Source: Marinoscillum sp. 108 (GTDB taxonomy: Bacteria; Bacteroidota; Bacteroidia; Cytophagales; Cyclobacteriaceae). Taken from it: 64,000 bases of DNA. Positions within the stretch are counted from its first letter, which is position 1. The number at the start of each line of letters is the position of its first letter. A program made the position numbers and the translations under genes. The stretch lies in assembly GCF_902506655.1 (NCBI RefSeq), contig NZ_LR734808.1, positions 1,364,001 through 1,428,000 of the forward strand. The letters are read 5' to 3'. The notes under the pieces are model-generated. The model searched no databases and had not been told where the DNA came from. It worked only from the letters and a program-made list of their open reading frames with translations. Of this stretch, positions 34,059-41,961 are shown in pieces.

Positions 34059-34661
34059 ATGAGATATACCCTGTTTTTCAGTGCACTTATCTGGAGTAGT
34101 CTACTCTCAGCTCAGCCATCCCATCACGAGGTGACCATTAGTTCAGGACGCTTCATCCTGCAGGGCACCACCAACCTCAATACATTTGAATGTACATTGA
34201 GTCAAGCTCTCCCGTGCAAGCCCATAGTGGTGAAGACCACCAGTGAGGCACGCCAGATTCGTTTTGAGGGGTTAGAACTCAAATACCCAGTATCAGAGTT
34301 TGATTGCGGACTGGAAGCCATGAGTCAGGACTTGCGAAAGACACTGAAAAGCGATGCTTATCCGTATCTGCTACTTCGGATCAATGACATCCAAATCAAA
34401 AATGAAAGTCAGGAAGTCGCTAAACTAACAGTGGTCTCCTCGGTCACTATCACATTGGCAGGAAAATCACACGATGCACTGGTGGAAAATGGACTGGTGA
34501 TCAATCACTCTGAGGGGGCGCTTACCCTGGCGGGCACACAGCATCTCAGCATGCATGATTTTGACCTTGAGGCTCCCACCAAATTTTTCGGAATGGTGAA
34601 AGTAAACGATGAGCTCAATGTCTCCTTTGAGCTAAGAATGGAAGTGAAATCGCTCGACTGA
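34059..34661 (+). CDS. YceI-family exported protein
   Basis: A 200-residue protein with a signal peptide (about 1-18, cleaved after LSA). It has the YceI lipocalin-like beta-barrel pattern: ISSGRFILQGTTNLNTFECTL at the start, LRKTLKSDAYPYLLLRINDI in the middle and the late GMVKVNDELNVSFEL strand. YceI proteins bind isoprenoid or other amphiphilic ligands in the periplasm. It directly follows the receiver-CRP regulator (83 bp) and has the palindromic site in front. A second YceI gene lies at 37484-38017. Confidence 0.82.
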   Translation: MRYTLFFSALIWSSLLSAQPSHHEVTISSGRFILQGTTNLNTFECTLSQALPCKPIVVKTTSEARQIRFEGLELKYPVSEFDCGLEAMSQDLRKTLKSDAYPYLLLRINDIQIKNESQEVAKLTVVSSVTITLAGKSHDALVENGLVINHSEGALTLAGTQHLSMHDFDLEAPTKFFGMVKVNDELNVSFELRMEVKSLD

Positions 34662-34690
34662 GTGCAGTCGCGCGATTCCCTCCTCTATTA

Positions 34691-35959
34691 TCAGTTTGAG
34701 CGATTTCTGCTCGAATTACTTCTATTTGATCTTCTGAAATTTCCCTTATTCGAATCCCTGGGTTTAGACGATTGCGATCGCTGAAAAGACCCCTTTTTAG
34801 GCTCTTTCTTGATATCAGCAGCGGTCTCTGTAGGTTCAAATCCCCTTAACACCTCACTATCAAGCTTCAAACCAAGCAACTTCTCTATGCCCTTCACATA
34901 TTCGATCTCATCGAGCGATACCAGGGAAATGGCCTCACCACTAGCTCCTGCCCTACCTGTACGACCTATTCGGTGTACATAATCTTCAGGTACATTGGGT
35001 AGCTCGTAATTGATCACGTGAGGCAAGAGCGGGATATCCAACCCACGAGCGGCAATGTCCGTAGCCACCAACACCCGCACTGTACCCTTCTTAAACCCTG
35101 CAAGGGCTTTGGTGCGCGCTCCCTGGCTCTTATTGCCATGAATCTCCGCAGCAGTCAGCCCGTTCTTGGTGAGTATTTTACCCAGCTTGTTCGCTCCGTG
35201 CTTTGTACGGGTGAACACCAATACCTGCTGCCAGTCACCTTCAGCAATGAGCTTGGTGATCAATTGTGCTTTCTTGCTCTTGTCTACTCTGTAAATTTTT
35301 TGATCCACTTTCTCTGCAGTGGTATTCTCCGGAGTTGCCTCCACCAGTACAGGATGATTCAGAATTCCATTGGCCAGCTGCTTGATTTCTCTTGAAAACG
35401 TAGCTGAGAACAACAGATTTTGTCTCTTTTCTGGGACCAAAGCAAGAATTTTCTTGATATCTCTCAGGAAGCCCATGTCCAGCATGCGATCTGCTTCATC
35501 CAGCACCAGTATCTCTACTTTGGCAAGTGATACAGCTTTCTGATTGTACAGATCCAATAAACGCCCTGGTGTAGCCACCAGTATGTCCACACCATTTCTG
35601 AGTGCCCTGATCTGTGGATTGGCATTAACGCCACCAAAAATCACTGCTGATCGCAGATGAAGAAACTCACTGTATGTGTGTACATCCTCATGCACCTGTG
35701 CAGCCAGCTCACGCGTTGGTGTGAGTATAAGTGCACGAACAACTGGTCTGCTTTGCTGTCGGCCTTCGGCCAGTAGCTGCAGCATCGGCAAAGCAAACCC
35801 GGCAGTCTTGCCTGTGCCTGTCTGAGCTGATGCCAGTATATCCTTTCCTTGCAAAATGAGTGGAATGGCCTTTTCCTGAATTGGAGAAGGGGTACTATAT
35901 CCTTTTTTGTTGACTGCATGCAACAGGGATTCGGATAGTCCCAAAGATTTAAACGACAT
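34691..35959 (-). CDS. DEAD-box RNA helicase (RhlE-like)
   Basis: A 422-residue DEAD-box helicase. The Q-motif region opens the protein, then AQTGTGKT (45-52), [34 protein letters not shown] and [10 protein letters not shown]. The C-terminal 60 residues are basic and rich in Ser, Asn and Arg ([14 protein letters not shown]), a disordered RNA-binding tail. It unwinds short RNA duplexes; RhlE/CsdA-type proteins help with ribosome assembly and RNA turnover, often in the cold. It is transcribed alone. Confidence 0.95.
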   Translation of the reverse strand: MSFKSLGLSESLLHAVNKKGYSTPSPIQEKAIPLILQGKDILASAQTGTGKTAGFALPMLQLLAEGRQQSRPVVRALILTPTRELAAQVHEDVHTYSEFLHLRSAVIFGGVNANPQIRALRNGVDILVATPGRLLDLYNQKAVSLAKVEILVLDEADRMLDMGFLRDIKKILALVPEKRQNLLFSATFSREIKQLANGILNHPVLVEATPENTTAEKVDQKIYRVDKSKKAQLITKLIAEGDWQQVLVFTRTKHGANKLGKILTKNGLTAAEIHGNKSQGARTKALAGFKKGTVRVLVATDIAARGLDIPLLPHVINYELPNVPEDYVHRIGRTGRAGASGEAISLVSLDEIEYVKGIEKLLGLKLDSEVLRGFEPTETAADIKKEPKKGSFQRSQSSKPRDSNKGNFRRSNRSNSSRNRSN

Positions 35960-36094
35960 ATAAATTGTTTGTGAAACGACAATTTATTTTAAATGTCATT
36001 TCTTTGTAAGCCACAAAAGTACACCTTATTTATTCAGCATCAGGTTAAGATTTCATTTACCCGGGGAATAATACCTATTTCAGACCGCATATAA

Positions 36095-36144
36095 AGGAAG
36101 AAGCGGAGCATCTACTGGCCCAACCTACCAGTAAACACTCCGCT
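36095..36144 (-). terminator. Bipartite hairpin after the porin gene
   Basis: AGCGGAG/CTCCGCT outer arms (36102-36108 and 36138-36144) enclose TACTGG/CCAGTA (36113-36118 and 36128-36133). Minus-strand sequence after it is only moderately T-rich, so termination is possible but not certain. Confidence 0.4.
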
Positions 36145-36204
36145 CTTACAACTAAAATGAGAAGCCACCTCCCGAAGGAGGCGGCCACTCAACTAAACAG
36201 GCTA

Positions 36205-37458
36205 CTAAAATCCAATGGTGGCTTCAATCACTACACCATTAAATTCTGCTCCCTGATATTGGCTGCCATTCCATCCGGCTCCATCATATGTTTGCTTCAC
36301 ATATTCTATTTTCGCCAGTACGTTTTTGGTCATGAACCAACCTCCTCCAAAATTGATTCGCTGTGTGTCCCGAGCAGCAGCTGCGTCGGTCATTTCACCG
36401 CTTACGCTATTGAAACGGCCACCAAGGTATAATTGCTCCTCACCACCAAATCTGTAAAGCGCCTCTGCTCCAAGCTGTGTGAAGCTACCACCTACGGCAT
36501 CATCACCATTGCTTGTTACTTCAAACACTCCGAAGAACTCAAGGCCTTTGAACTTCACAAATGGGTTGATCTGAAAGGCTGTCTGGTATTTGAAGCCAGG
36601 ATTGAATCTTGGAGAAAAGTCACTGCTGGAAATGGTCTGAGTACCTAACAACTGGTAGTATCTGCCACCGGCACGGTCACCGTTGTATAGGTAGTCTCTG
36701 GTGCCTTTGTCAGAGCTGCTGTAGAAAGAGCCAGTCAAACGAAGACGTAGGTCATCATTGATCTGGTCATCGTAGCCCAGTTTACCGAAGAGCACAAAGC
36801 CATCATCACCTGGTAGTGGACTCTGATTGAGTCGGCCATTGGTGGCTCCAAGTACTCCTATAAAACCTGATGTATTGATGGTCAGTTCAGCGAATGGCTC
36901 TGTGGTAAAAGAGTCCATGATGTAATTGCCCACAAATGGATTGAAAATAGCTCTGGCATTATCGGATCTTCTGAAGTGTGCATCTCCATAGTTGAACTCG
37001 TCCATACCTACACGGATGGTTGCTACATTCATGAAGCCACTCATGAAGTCTTTGCGGATAAAATCGAGTTTATCGATCTGAATATATCCACCCTTCACAT
37101 AGGCTTCAGTATGGTGTCTGGAAGAGAGATAGGTACGCAAGTGCATTCTCATACCATCCGCCAGCTGTACATCCAGGTTCAGATTGGCAGTAGGCAGGTT
37201 AAAATTATTGGCCAATTCTGTTAAAGAGTCTCCTGCATTGGTTTGAGAAAGTCCCTGAAATTGCATGGCAAAATCGCCACCCACACGCACTTTCACACCG
37301 GTGAATTCCACATCATTCTCCTTTGACGTCTCAAATACATTGAGACCATCTTTGTCATTGGCTCTGAAATATTGCAGCGCTGGCTGCTGAGCGTAAGCAA
37401 ACACCACTCCTGTCAGAAACAGGGCTGTTAAGATTGATTTGAGCTTGAAGTTTTTCAT
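36205..37458 (-). CDS. Outer-membrane porin-like beta-barrel protein
   Basis: A 417-residue protein with a signal peptide (about 1-23) and a long run of amphipathic beta strands ending in ...EATIGF, with the terminal Phe that directs barrel insertion. Alternating aromatic strands (RTYLSSRHHTEAYVKGGYIQID, LFGKLGYDDQ) suggest a 16- to 18-strand barrel, as in phosphate-selective or general porins of Bacteroidota. It lies 25 bp behind the second YceI gene, so the two form an operon. Substrate unknown. Confidence 0.8.
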   Translation of the reverse strand: MKNFKLKSILTALFLTGVVFAYAQQPALQYFRANDKDGLNVFETSKENDVEFTGVKVRVGGDFAMQFQGLSQTNAGDSLTELANNFNLPTANLNLDVQLADGMRMHLRTYLSSRHHTEAYVKGGYIQIDKLDFIRKDFMSGFMNVATIRVGMDEFNYGDAHFRRSDNARAIFNPFVGNYIMDSFTTEPFAELTINTSGFIGVLGATNGRLNQSPLPGDDGFVLFGKLGYDDQINDDLRLRLTGSFYSSSDKGTRDYLYNGDRAGGRYYQLLGTQTISSSDFSPRFNPGFKYQTAFQINPFVKFKGLEFFGVFEVTSNGDDAVGGSFTQLGAEALYRFGGEEQLYLGGRFNSVSGEMTDAAAARDTQRINFGGGWFMTKNVLAKIEYVKQTYDGAGWNGSQYQGAEFNGVVIEATIGF

Positions 37459-37483
37459 GATTGATTTAGTTTAGATAGTCTGT

Positions 37484-38017
37484 TTATTTGTTGAGTAAAA
37501 GCTGATATTGGATGGTCACCTGATCACCTGTAGTGAGGCTTCCAAACATAGCTGTCGGTGGGTCTATCCCATACTCCGACATTTTGATAGATACTTCTCC
37601 GTTCACCTGCACAGTACCGGCACCTTTGATAGTGGTCTGCGCTTCGAGTGAGATGGTTCGTGACACCCCTGCAAGGGTGAGTACACCCAGTCCTTCGGCC
37701 TTACTGCCAGATAGCGCCAGCGATTCGGCGGTGAAATAGACTGTGGGAAATTTTTCGCTCTTCAGCGCATCGTAGGTCTTATCGTCCATAATGGATTTTC
37801 CACTTTTGATAGACTTTACATTCACCTCTACCTTGAGGTTGTTGATGAGGTTTTCTCCCATGGTACCAGAGACCACAAAATCGCCAACCTTGGATTCCCA
37901 ATCGTGAAGGCTGGAGGTACCCAGAATGGTCATAGTGCTCTGTGATGGGACTGTCTTAAACTCCCACTGACCGGCGGTCAGTCCTGATATAAGGAGGAGT
38001 GTTAGTAAGAATTTCAT
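37484..38017 (-). CDS. YceI-family exported protein
   Basis: About 177 residues from ATG 38017 (MKFLLTLLLISGLTAGQWEF), a standard signal peptide; the longer frame to 38107 is unlikely. The SQSTMTILGTSSLHDWES opening, the DDKTYDALKSEKFPTVYFTAE block and the C-terminal beta strands (GDQVTIQYQLLL) match YceI. It is first in an operon with the porin. The pair suggests a carrier of amphiphilic compounds between the barrel and the inner membrane. A TACCTTCG box lies upstream (38042-38049), and a GTCA half-site reading towards the gene sits at the same distance from it as the full palindromes elsewhere. Confidence 0.85.
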   Translation of the reverse strand: MKFLLTLLLISGLTAGQWEFKTVPSQSTMTILGTSSLHDWESKVGDFVVSGTMGENLINNLKVEVNVKSIKSGKSIMDDKTYDALKSEKFPTVYFTAESLALSGSKAEGLGVLTLAGVSRTISLEAQTTIKGAGTVQVNGEVSIKMSEYGIDPPTAMFGSLTTGDQVTIQYQLLLNK

Positions 38018-38204
38018 TGTGTTTTGTTTTAGTTGATAAGGCGAAGGTAGAGGGGTACACGAACGTGAGGTATGACGAAACCAGTGAGACCGGATGATCT
38101 TGATCAACCATTTGATTGACCCTTGTTAGGAGAAAAACTGACGTAACGCAGTAATTGGTGATATGATGCGTTTGGTTTATTTTAAGGCCTAAAAACTGAC
38201 CTGT

Positions 38205-38597
38205 ATGAAAAAGACTGATTCAAAAGAAGCACCACAAAGTGTGGATGAGTACATCGCAGATTTCCCCATAGAAGTGCAGGAAATCCTGAAGGCAATCAGA
38301 AAGGTTATTCAACAGGCTGCACCGGAAGCTACTGAATCCATCAGCTATGGCATCCCCACCTTTTCTCAAAATGGAGCACTTGTTCACTTTGGGGGATATA
38401 AGCAGCACATAGGCTTCTACCCTGCACCAAGAGCGATCGAAGTGTTTAAAGAAGAGCTGTCAGGATATGAAGGTGGAAAAGGAACCATTAAGTTTCCCTT
38501 GAACAAACCGATCCCCATGGAACTGGTCACCCGAATCGTTCAATATCGGTTGGCAGAGAACCTCAACAAGTCGAAAAACAAAAAAGCCAGCTCCTGA
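38205..38597 (+). CDS. DUF1801-family protein
   Basis: A 130-residue cytosolic protein with the DUF1801 pattern: SVDEYIADFPIEVQEILKAIRKVIQQAAPEA, ESISYGIPTF, then HFGGYKQHIGFYPAP and GTIKFPLNKPIP. The family is related to iron-chaperone-like YdhG/YjbR-type folds and its role is unknown. The last codons lie inside the arm of the convergent terminator 38578-38615. Confidence 0.85.
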   Translation: MKKTDSKEAPQSVDEYIADFPIEVQEILKAIRKVIQQAAPEATESISYGIPTFSQNGALVHFGGYKQHIGFYPAPRAIEVFKEELSGYEGGKGTIKFPLNKPIPMELVTRIVQYRLAENLNKSKNKKASS

Positions 38598-38615
38598 TAT
38601 GATCAGGAGCTGGCT
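38578..38615 (-). terminator. Intrinsic terminator after the ThuA gene
   Basis: 14-bp perfect stem AGCCAGCTCCTGAT / ATCAGGAGCTGGCT (38585-38598 and 38602-38615), 3-nt loop, A-rich on the left so that it terminates minus-strand transcription. The DUF1801 stop codon is within the stem. Confidence 0.88.
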
Positions 38616-38637
38616 TCTACCCTAAATAGAAGGCTTT

Positions 38638-39408
38638 TTATTGTTTCTTCATTACACCCTTGCCTGTAGCCGCCCAGAAAATACCTCCATAGATGTGCTC
38701 AAGAAATATGGCATCAGAATAGGTCTCCGCCATATGCCCCATGGCTGTATAGAAGGCCCTCCCTCCATCAAAATCGTGATACCATGCTACCGGATGAAAG
38801 CCATTCATCCCCTTAGCTTCTTTCTCCCCCCACTTGGCTTTCACATCATATGTTGACTCATCCACGGTGATCAGGTAATTGAGATTATCCACTTTTTCTT
38901 CTCCAAACTCATACCATTCATCTGTCCACCAGCGCATATCAGGCATGAGCTGCATCCCTGGAAAATTACGATCCTCTACCCTGATGGCTGCAGTCTGACG
39001 GTGTGGGTGAATGTAGAACATACGGCCAATGAGTTGATTGTACCATGGCCAATCATACTCCGTATCTGAAGCCGTGTGAATCCCCACAAAGCCCTTTCCA
39101 GATTGAATAAACCGCTTAAACGCTTCCTGTTGCTCGTCATTCAGGATGTCCTGAGTAGTCATCAGAAAAATGACAACATCATATTCTGCCAAAGCTTTAT
39201 CATTAAAAACCCTGGAGGCATCCTGATGCCAGTCAAGCGCAAAGTCATTGCGCTCCGCCAGCCACCGCATGGCATCCACACCCTCATTCACTGCTTCGTG
39301 ATGGTATCCCGCCACTTTGGTGAAAAGCAGGGCCTTAAACTGCTGCCCAAATGAGGTAAGTGACACCATGGAAAAAAGGACGAACATTATTGTAATTTTT
39401 CTTTGCAT
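38638..39408 (-). CDS. Exported ThuA-domain protein
   Basis: About 256 residues from ATG 39408 (MQRKITIMFVLF), a signal peptide; a longer frame to 39558 starts far upstream and is not credible. The mature part has the ThuA glutamine-amidotransferase-like fold: ALLFTKVAGYHHEAV, YDVVIFLMTTQD, a GKGFVGIHTASDTEYDWPWYNQLIG block and late HPVAWYHDFDGGRAFYTAMGH. ThuA proteins occur in sugar-utilisation loci (trehalose, glycosides); no partner gene is adjacent. It is transcribed alone and followed by a strong terminator. Confidence 0.9.
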   Translation of the reverse strand: MQRKITIMFVLFSMVSLTSFGQQFKALLFTKVAGYHHEAVNEGVDAMRWLAERNDFALDWHQDASRVFNDKALAEYDVVIFLMTTQDILNDEQQEAFKRFIQSGKGFVGIHTASDTEYDWPWYNQLIGRMFYIHPHRQTAAIRVEDRNFPGMQLMPDMRWWTDEWYEFGEEKVDNLNYLITVDESTYDVKAKWGEKEAKGMNGFHPVAWYHDFDGGRAFYTAMGHMAETYSDAIFLEHIYGGIFWAATGKGVMKKQ

Positions 39409-39613
39409 AATCTCTGACTTGTTTTGAGTTAATGGAGTTTTGAATAAATCCAACCTGGAAAAGGTACAGAAGTCGAAAATAATAAAAATATGAATGGTGA
39501 TAGAATAAAACGGTAGCATTATCGGAGAATAACCAAATGATCCATTAACTATTGACATTTAGTTCCCTATCGCTTTTCTTCTTAAGGCCTTTTTCATACC
39601 CAAATGCATAGGT

Positions 39614-39621
39614 TAGTTTTG
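39614..39621 (+). promoter_or_regulatory. Candidate -7 box of the DUF3859 gene
   Basis: TAGTTTTG matches TAnnTTTG exactly. The transcript would start near 39628, just before the ATG at 39631, which argues for that start and for a very short leader. Confidence 0.45.
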
Positions 39622-39630
39622 CCCTCTCTG

Positions 39631-40023
39631 ATGAAAAAGAAGAATACAAAAACCATTGAAATTGAAATCATTAATTATGGAGCGTATAGCGAATGGGATC
39701 GTGTGAGCAATGAGCTCCCTAAATTTATGGCTCTGGCAAACACCGTAGATGCAGTAATTGGTGCTGAATTCGGAATGATCGTGGAGATCCGAAAGGCCAA
39801 AGGCCGATATCTTGATTTCTTGATAGAACACCCTCCATTTACGGATGAAACCGGTGCGGTAGAGCCTCCATTTAGGGGCACATTCCGGGTGAAGCACAAC
39901 CCATTTCAGTTTTTCCTAGGGGACTCCATATGGGCACCGGTGGAGGATAAAAGAGGCCCATGGAAGCTCTCCATCTTACTGGAAGATGAAGTGATTATTT
40001 CTAAAACCATCATGATCACCTAA
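39631..40023 (+). CDS. DUF3859-like protein
   Basis: About 130 residues from ATG 39631, chosen because the -7 box at 39614-39621 lies between it and the upstream ATG at 39604. No signal peptide or membrane helix. The pattern IEIINYGAYSE, AEFGMIVEIRKAKG, FLIEHPPFTDETGAVEPPF and the late PWKLSILLEDEVIISKTIMIT, which suggests an Ig-like beta sandwich, fits DUF3859. The function is unknown. It is a single-gene unit. Confidence 0.7.
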   Translation: MKKKNTKTIEIEIINYGAYSEWDRVSNELPKFMALANTVDAVIGAEFGMIVEIRKAKGRYLDFLIEHPPFTDETGAVEPPFRGTFRVKHNPFQFFLGDSIWAPVEDKRGPWKLSILLEDEVIISKTIMIT

Positions 40024-40068
40024 GGAATCAGAATTAACTCCCACAATTGATCGTGTGTAAAACCGTAT

Positions 40069-40521
40069 TCATTCGAAAACATATTGATCATTATACGCTA
40101 TCTGATAAGCCTGAAGGAAGCCAAGGTATTCCTCCCTAAACGTCTTATGACCATGGTGCTCTTCCTGGGTTTTGATATAGTTGATCACATTTTCCTTCTG
40201 GGACTGGCCAACGGTAAAGGCTCCAAACCCATTCTGCCATGCAAATTTGCCAATGGTTAGCCCTTTTTCATTGATGAATTTGGAGGAATTGGACTTGATG
40301 TCTCTGACCAGATCAGATAGGGCTATGTCCGGCTTCATCCCAATAAGAATATGCAAATGATCCGGCATACCATTAATAATCATTAATTTCTGTCCCTGGT
40401 TGGTGACTATGCCGGTGATGTATTTATAGAGTTCTTCCTTCCATTTTGGTGAGATCATGTTTTGACGGCCTTTGACTGCAAAAACCACATGAACATATAG
40501 CTGAGTATAGGTATTGGCCAT
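40069..40521 (-). mobile_element. IS200/IS605-type Y1 transposase (TnpA/RAYT-like)
   Basis: About 150 residues from ATG 40521 (MANTYTQLYVHVVFAVKGRQ). It has the HUH-nuclease features: the metal-binding pair His55-x-His57 in MPDHLHILIG and the catalytic Tyr115 in ENVINYIKTQ. This is the common Bacteroidota form of TnpA-like protein that moves DNA as single strands, and it includes REP-associated transposases. There is no accessory TnpB. Upstream lie at least six short hairpins of REP type (40591-40862), the likely substrates. The frame is intact. Confidence 0.88.
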
Positions 40522-40590
40522 GAGTAGGTTCAATAGGACAAGTGAATCTATCATAATTTTATGATTTTTATTCAATCTCCTACTTCATGA

Positions 40591-40862
40591 GCACCAGAAG
40601 TGCCAAATATTAATAGCGCCAACGATGCGAATCCCCTGAGCTTCGGAGGAGCGACACAATCCTCCCCTCAAATCTTAATCAATCAAAAACATTGCATCTC
40701 AAACACCGACATGTCGCTGCTATGCAGCTTCTAAAAATAACCAATCTCAGCCTATTTAATATCCCGCTCCTACGGAGCTTCATATCGTCGGCATCAGAGG
40801 TGCCGCATGTTAATAAAAACAACAAACAGACACCATCAAAGCTCCAGCGGAGGGCATAATCC
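40591..40862. repeat. Cluster of six REP-like hairpins in both orientations
   Basis: Each unit is a 12- to 15-bp imperfect palindrome with a short loop, followed by a tail of the type GACATRTT or GCATGTTAATA. Units: 40591-40603 (GCACCAGAAGTGC), 40640-40652 (GCTTCGGAGGAGC), 40716-40728 minus (GCTGCATAGCAGC), 40766-40778 minus (GCTCCGTAGGAGC), 40790-40804 (GGCATCAGAGGTGCC), 40841-40853 (GCTCCAGCGGAGG). The tails (CAAATATTAATA, GACACAATCC, GACATGTCGG, GGGATATTAAAT, GCATGTTAATA, GCATAATCC) are related but diverged. The cluster fills most of the 474-bp gap next to the Y1 transposase gene. Confidence 0.7.
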
Positions 40863-40995
40863 GTTCTCCAAATCCTTTACGATCGGCATAATCAGAGCGA
40901 TCTATCAACATTTGCACACCAAAACTGTCCATTTCGATACCGATACGTTTAATGTTTCTCTTTTATCTTGACCCTCAAATCAAAAACAAACATCC

Positions 40996-41463
40996 ATGAA
41001 TCTCCTGTTACCAAAAACATTCTTCTTTGTCGCCATATTGTTCGTTACCCTGGAAGCTAGCGGACAAAACTATAAGCCTCAGGTAAAAACCGACCACATC
41101 GCTATCGTAGTAGCAGACCTACCTGCGAGTGCCCAATTCTACTCGGAAATATTAGGTCTTAACGAAATAACCAACCAGACTAAAAAACCCAATATCCGTT
41201 GGTTCACTTTCGCTGATGGTGTGGAACTACACCTCATCAACCGAAGTAAAGAAGGCATTCAACTCATTAAAGATGTACACCTTGCCCTGGCCGTAAATGA
41301 TTTTGATGCTTTTGTGAACATGCTTCGTGAGAAGAAGGTAAATTTTGAAAACTGGCCTGGAGAAGCCAATAGCACGAATTCCAGGCCCGATGGAGTCAAG
41401 CAAGTTTACATTCAGGACCCTGATGGATACTGGATTGAAATCAATGATGCCGAAAGGTTTTGA
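40996..41463 (+). CDS. Exported VOC-family (glyoxalase-like) protein
   Basis: A 155-residue protein with a signal peptide (about 1-24, KTFFFVAILFVTLEASGQ). One VOC domain follows: KTDHIAIVVADLPASAQFYSEILGL, WFTFADGVELHLIN and the C-terminal YIQDPDGYWIEIND, where His and Glu at the usual positions would bind a metal ion. VOC proteins include glyoxalase I, dioxygenases and drug-resistance proteins; the export signal and lone domain do not tell which. The next gene starts 5 bp after its stop, so the two are co-transcribed. Confidence 0.87.
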   Translation: MNLLLPKTFFFVAILFVTLEASGQNYKPQVKTDHIAIVVADLPASAQFYSEILGLNEITNQTKKPNIRWFTFADGVELHLINRSKEGIQLIKDVHLALAVNDFDAFVNMLREKKVNFENWPGEANSTNSRPDGVKQVYIQDPDGYWIEINDAERF

Positions 41464-41467
41464 CCTT

Positions 41468-41908
41468 ATGGAAATTGTTCGTTTTGACCATTCAAACATC
41501 GATCAGCTAACAAAGATGATCGTGGAGTTGTGGCCTGAGTGTAAGTTAGACCAGGAATATACCAACTGTGTAAAAGCGATGGAATCTGAAAGAGAATGCT
41601 ACTTTCTGGCCAGAGCGCATGGTCAGTACATTGCATTTATTTACCTCAATCTGCGATTTGATTATGTGGAAGGTGCCAGTTCATCCCCTGTTGGATACAT
41701 TGAAGGCATATATGTAAAACCAGCCTTCAGAAAACAAGGTGTGGCCAAAATGCTGATCGAGCGAGCTGAGAAATGGTGCCGAGAAAAGGGTACCAGTTTT
41801 CTGGGTTCTGACACTGAAACCGACAATTTAGATAGTGTTGCTTTTCATCAGAAGGTTGGATTCAAAGTCACCAATCGGCTGGTCACTTTCATCAAGAAAC
41901 TCACTTAA
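41468..41908 (+). CDS. Aminoglycoside 6'-N-acetyltransferase-like GNAT
   Basis: A 146-residue GNAT enzyme from ATG 41468. It aligns by eye with chromosomal AAC(6')-I enzymes of the Iaa type: DYVEG.SSSPVGYIEGIYVKPAFRKQGVAK, then EKWCREKGTSFLGSDTE, then FHQKVGF and VTFIKK at the end. The acetyl-CoA pyrophosphate loop is RKQGVAK. Such enzymes acetylate aminoglycosides, but chromosomal copies in environmental bacteria may have another native substrate. It sits in an operon with an exported VOC protein and shows no sign of mobile DNA around it. Confidence 0.8.
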   Translation: MEIVRFDHSNIDQLTKMIVELWPECKLDQEYTNCVKAMESERECYFLARAHGQYIAFIYLNLRFDYVEGASSSPVGYIEGIYVKPAFRKQGVAKMLIERAEKWCREKGTSFLGSDTETDNLDSVAFHQKVGFKVTNRLVTFIKKLT

Positions 41909-41940
41909 AAAAAGAGCGCCACATGTCCAGTGTGACGCTC
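41906..41940 (-). terminator. Intrinsic terminator after the CoA-transferase gene
   Basis: Stem GAGCGcCACA / TGTGaCGCTC with one mismatch; minus-strand T-run after it. It overlaps the last codon of the convergent acetyltransferase gene. Confidence 0.8.
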
Positions 41941-41961
41941 ATCCAACCAAAAATAACAACC

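Noticed and set aside
36172-36186. CCTCC/GGAGG hairpin downstream of the porin gene
   Set aside because: Short stem without a T-run on either strand; the bipartite hairpin at 36095-36144 is the better terminator candidate.
38117-38128. TGACCCTTGTTA as a third full regulator site upstream of the second YceI gene
   Set aside because: It resembles TGAC-N4-GTCA with one mismatch, but no -7-like box lies 36.5 bp away; the half-site nearer the gene fits the geometry better.
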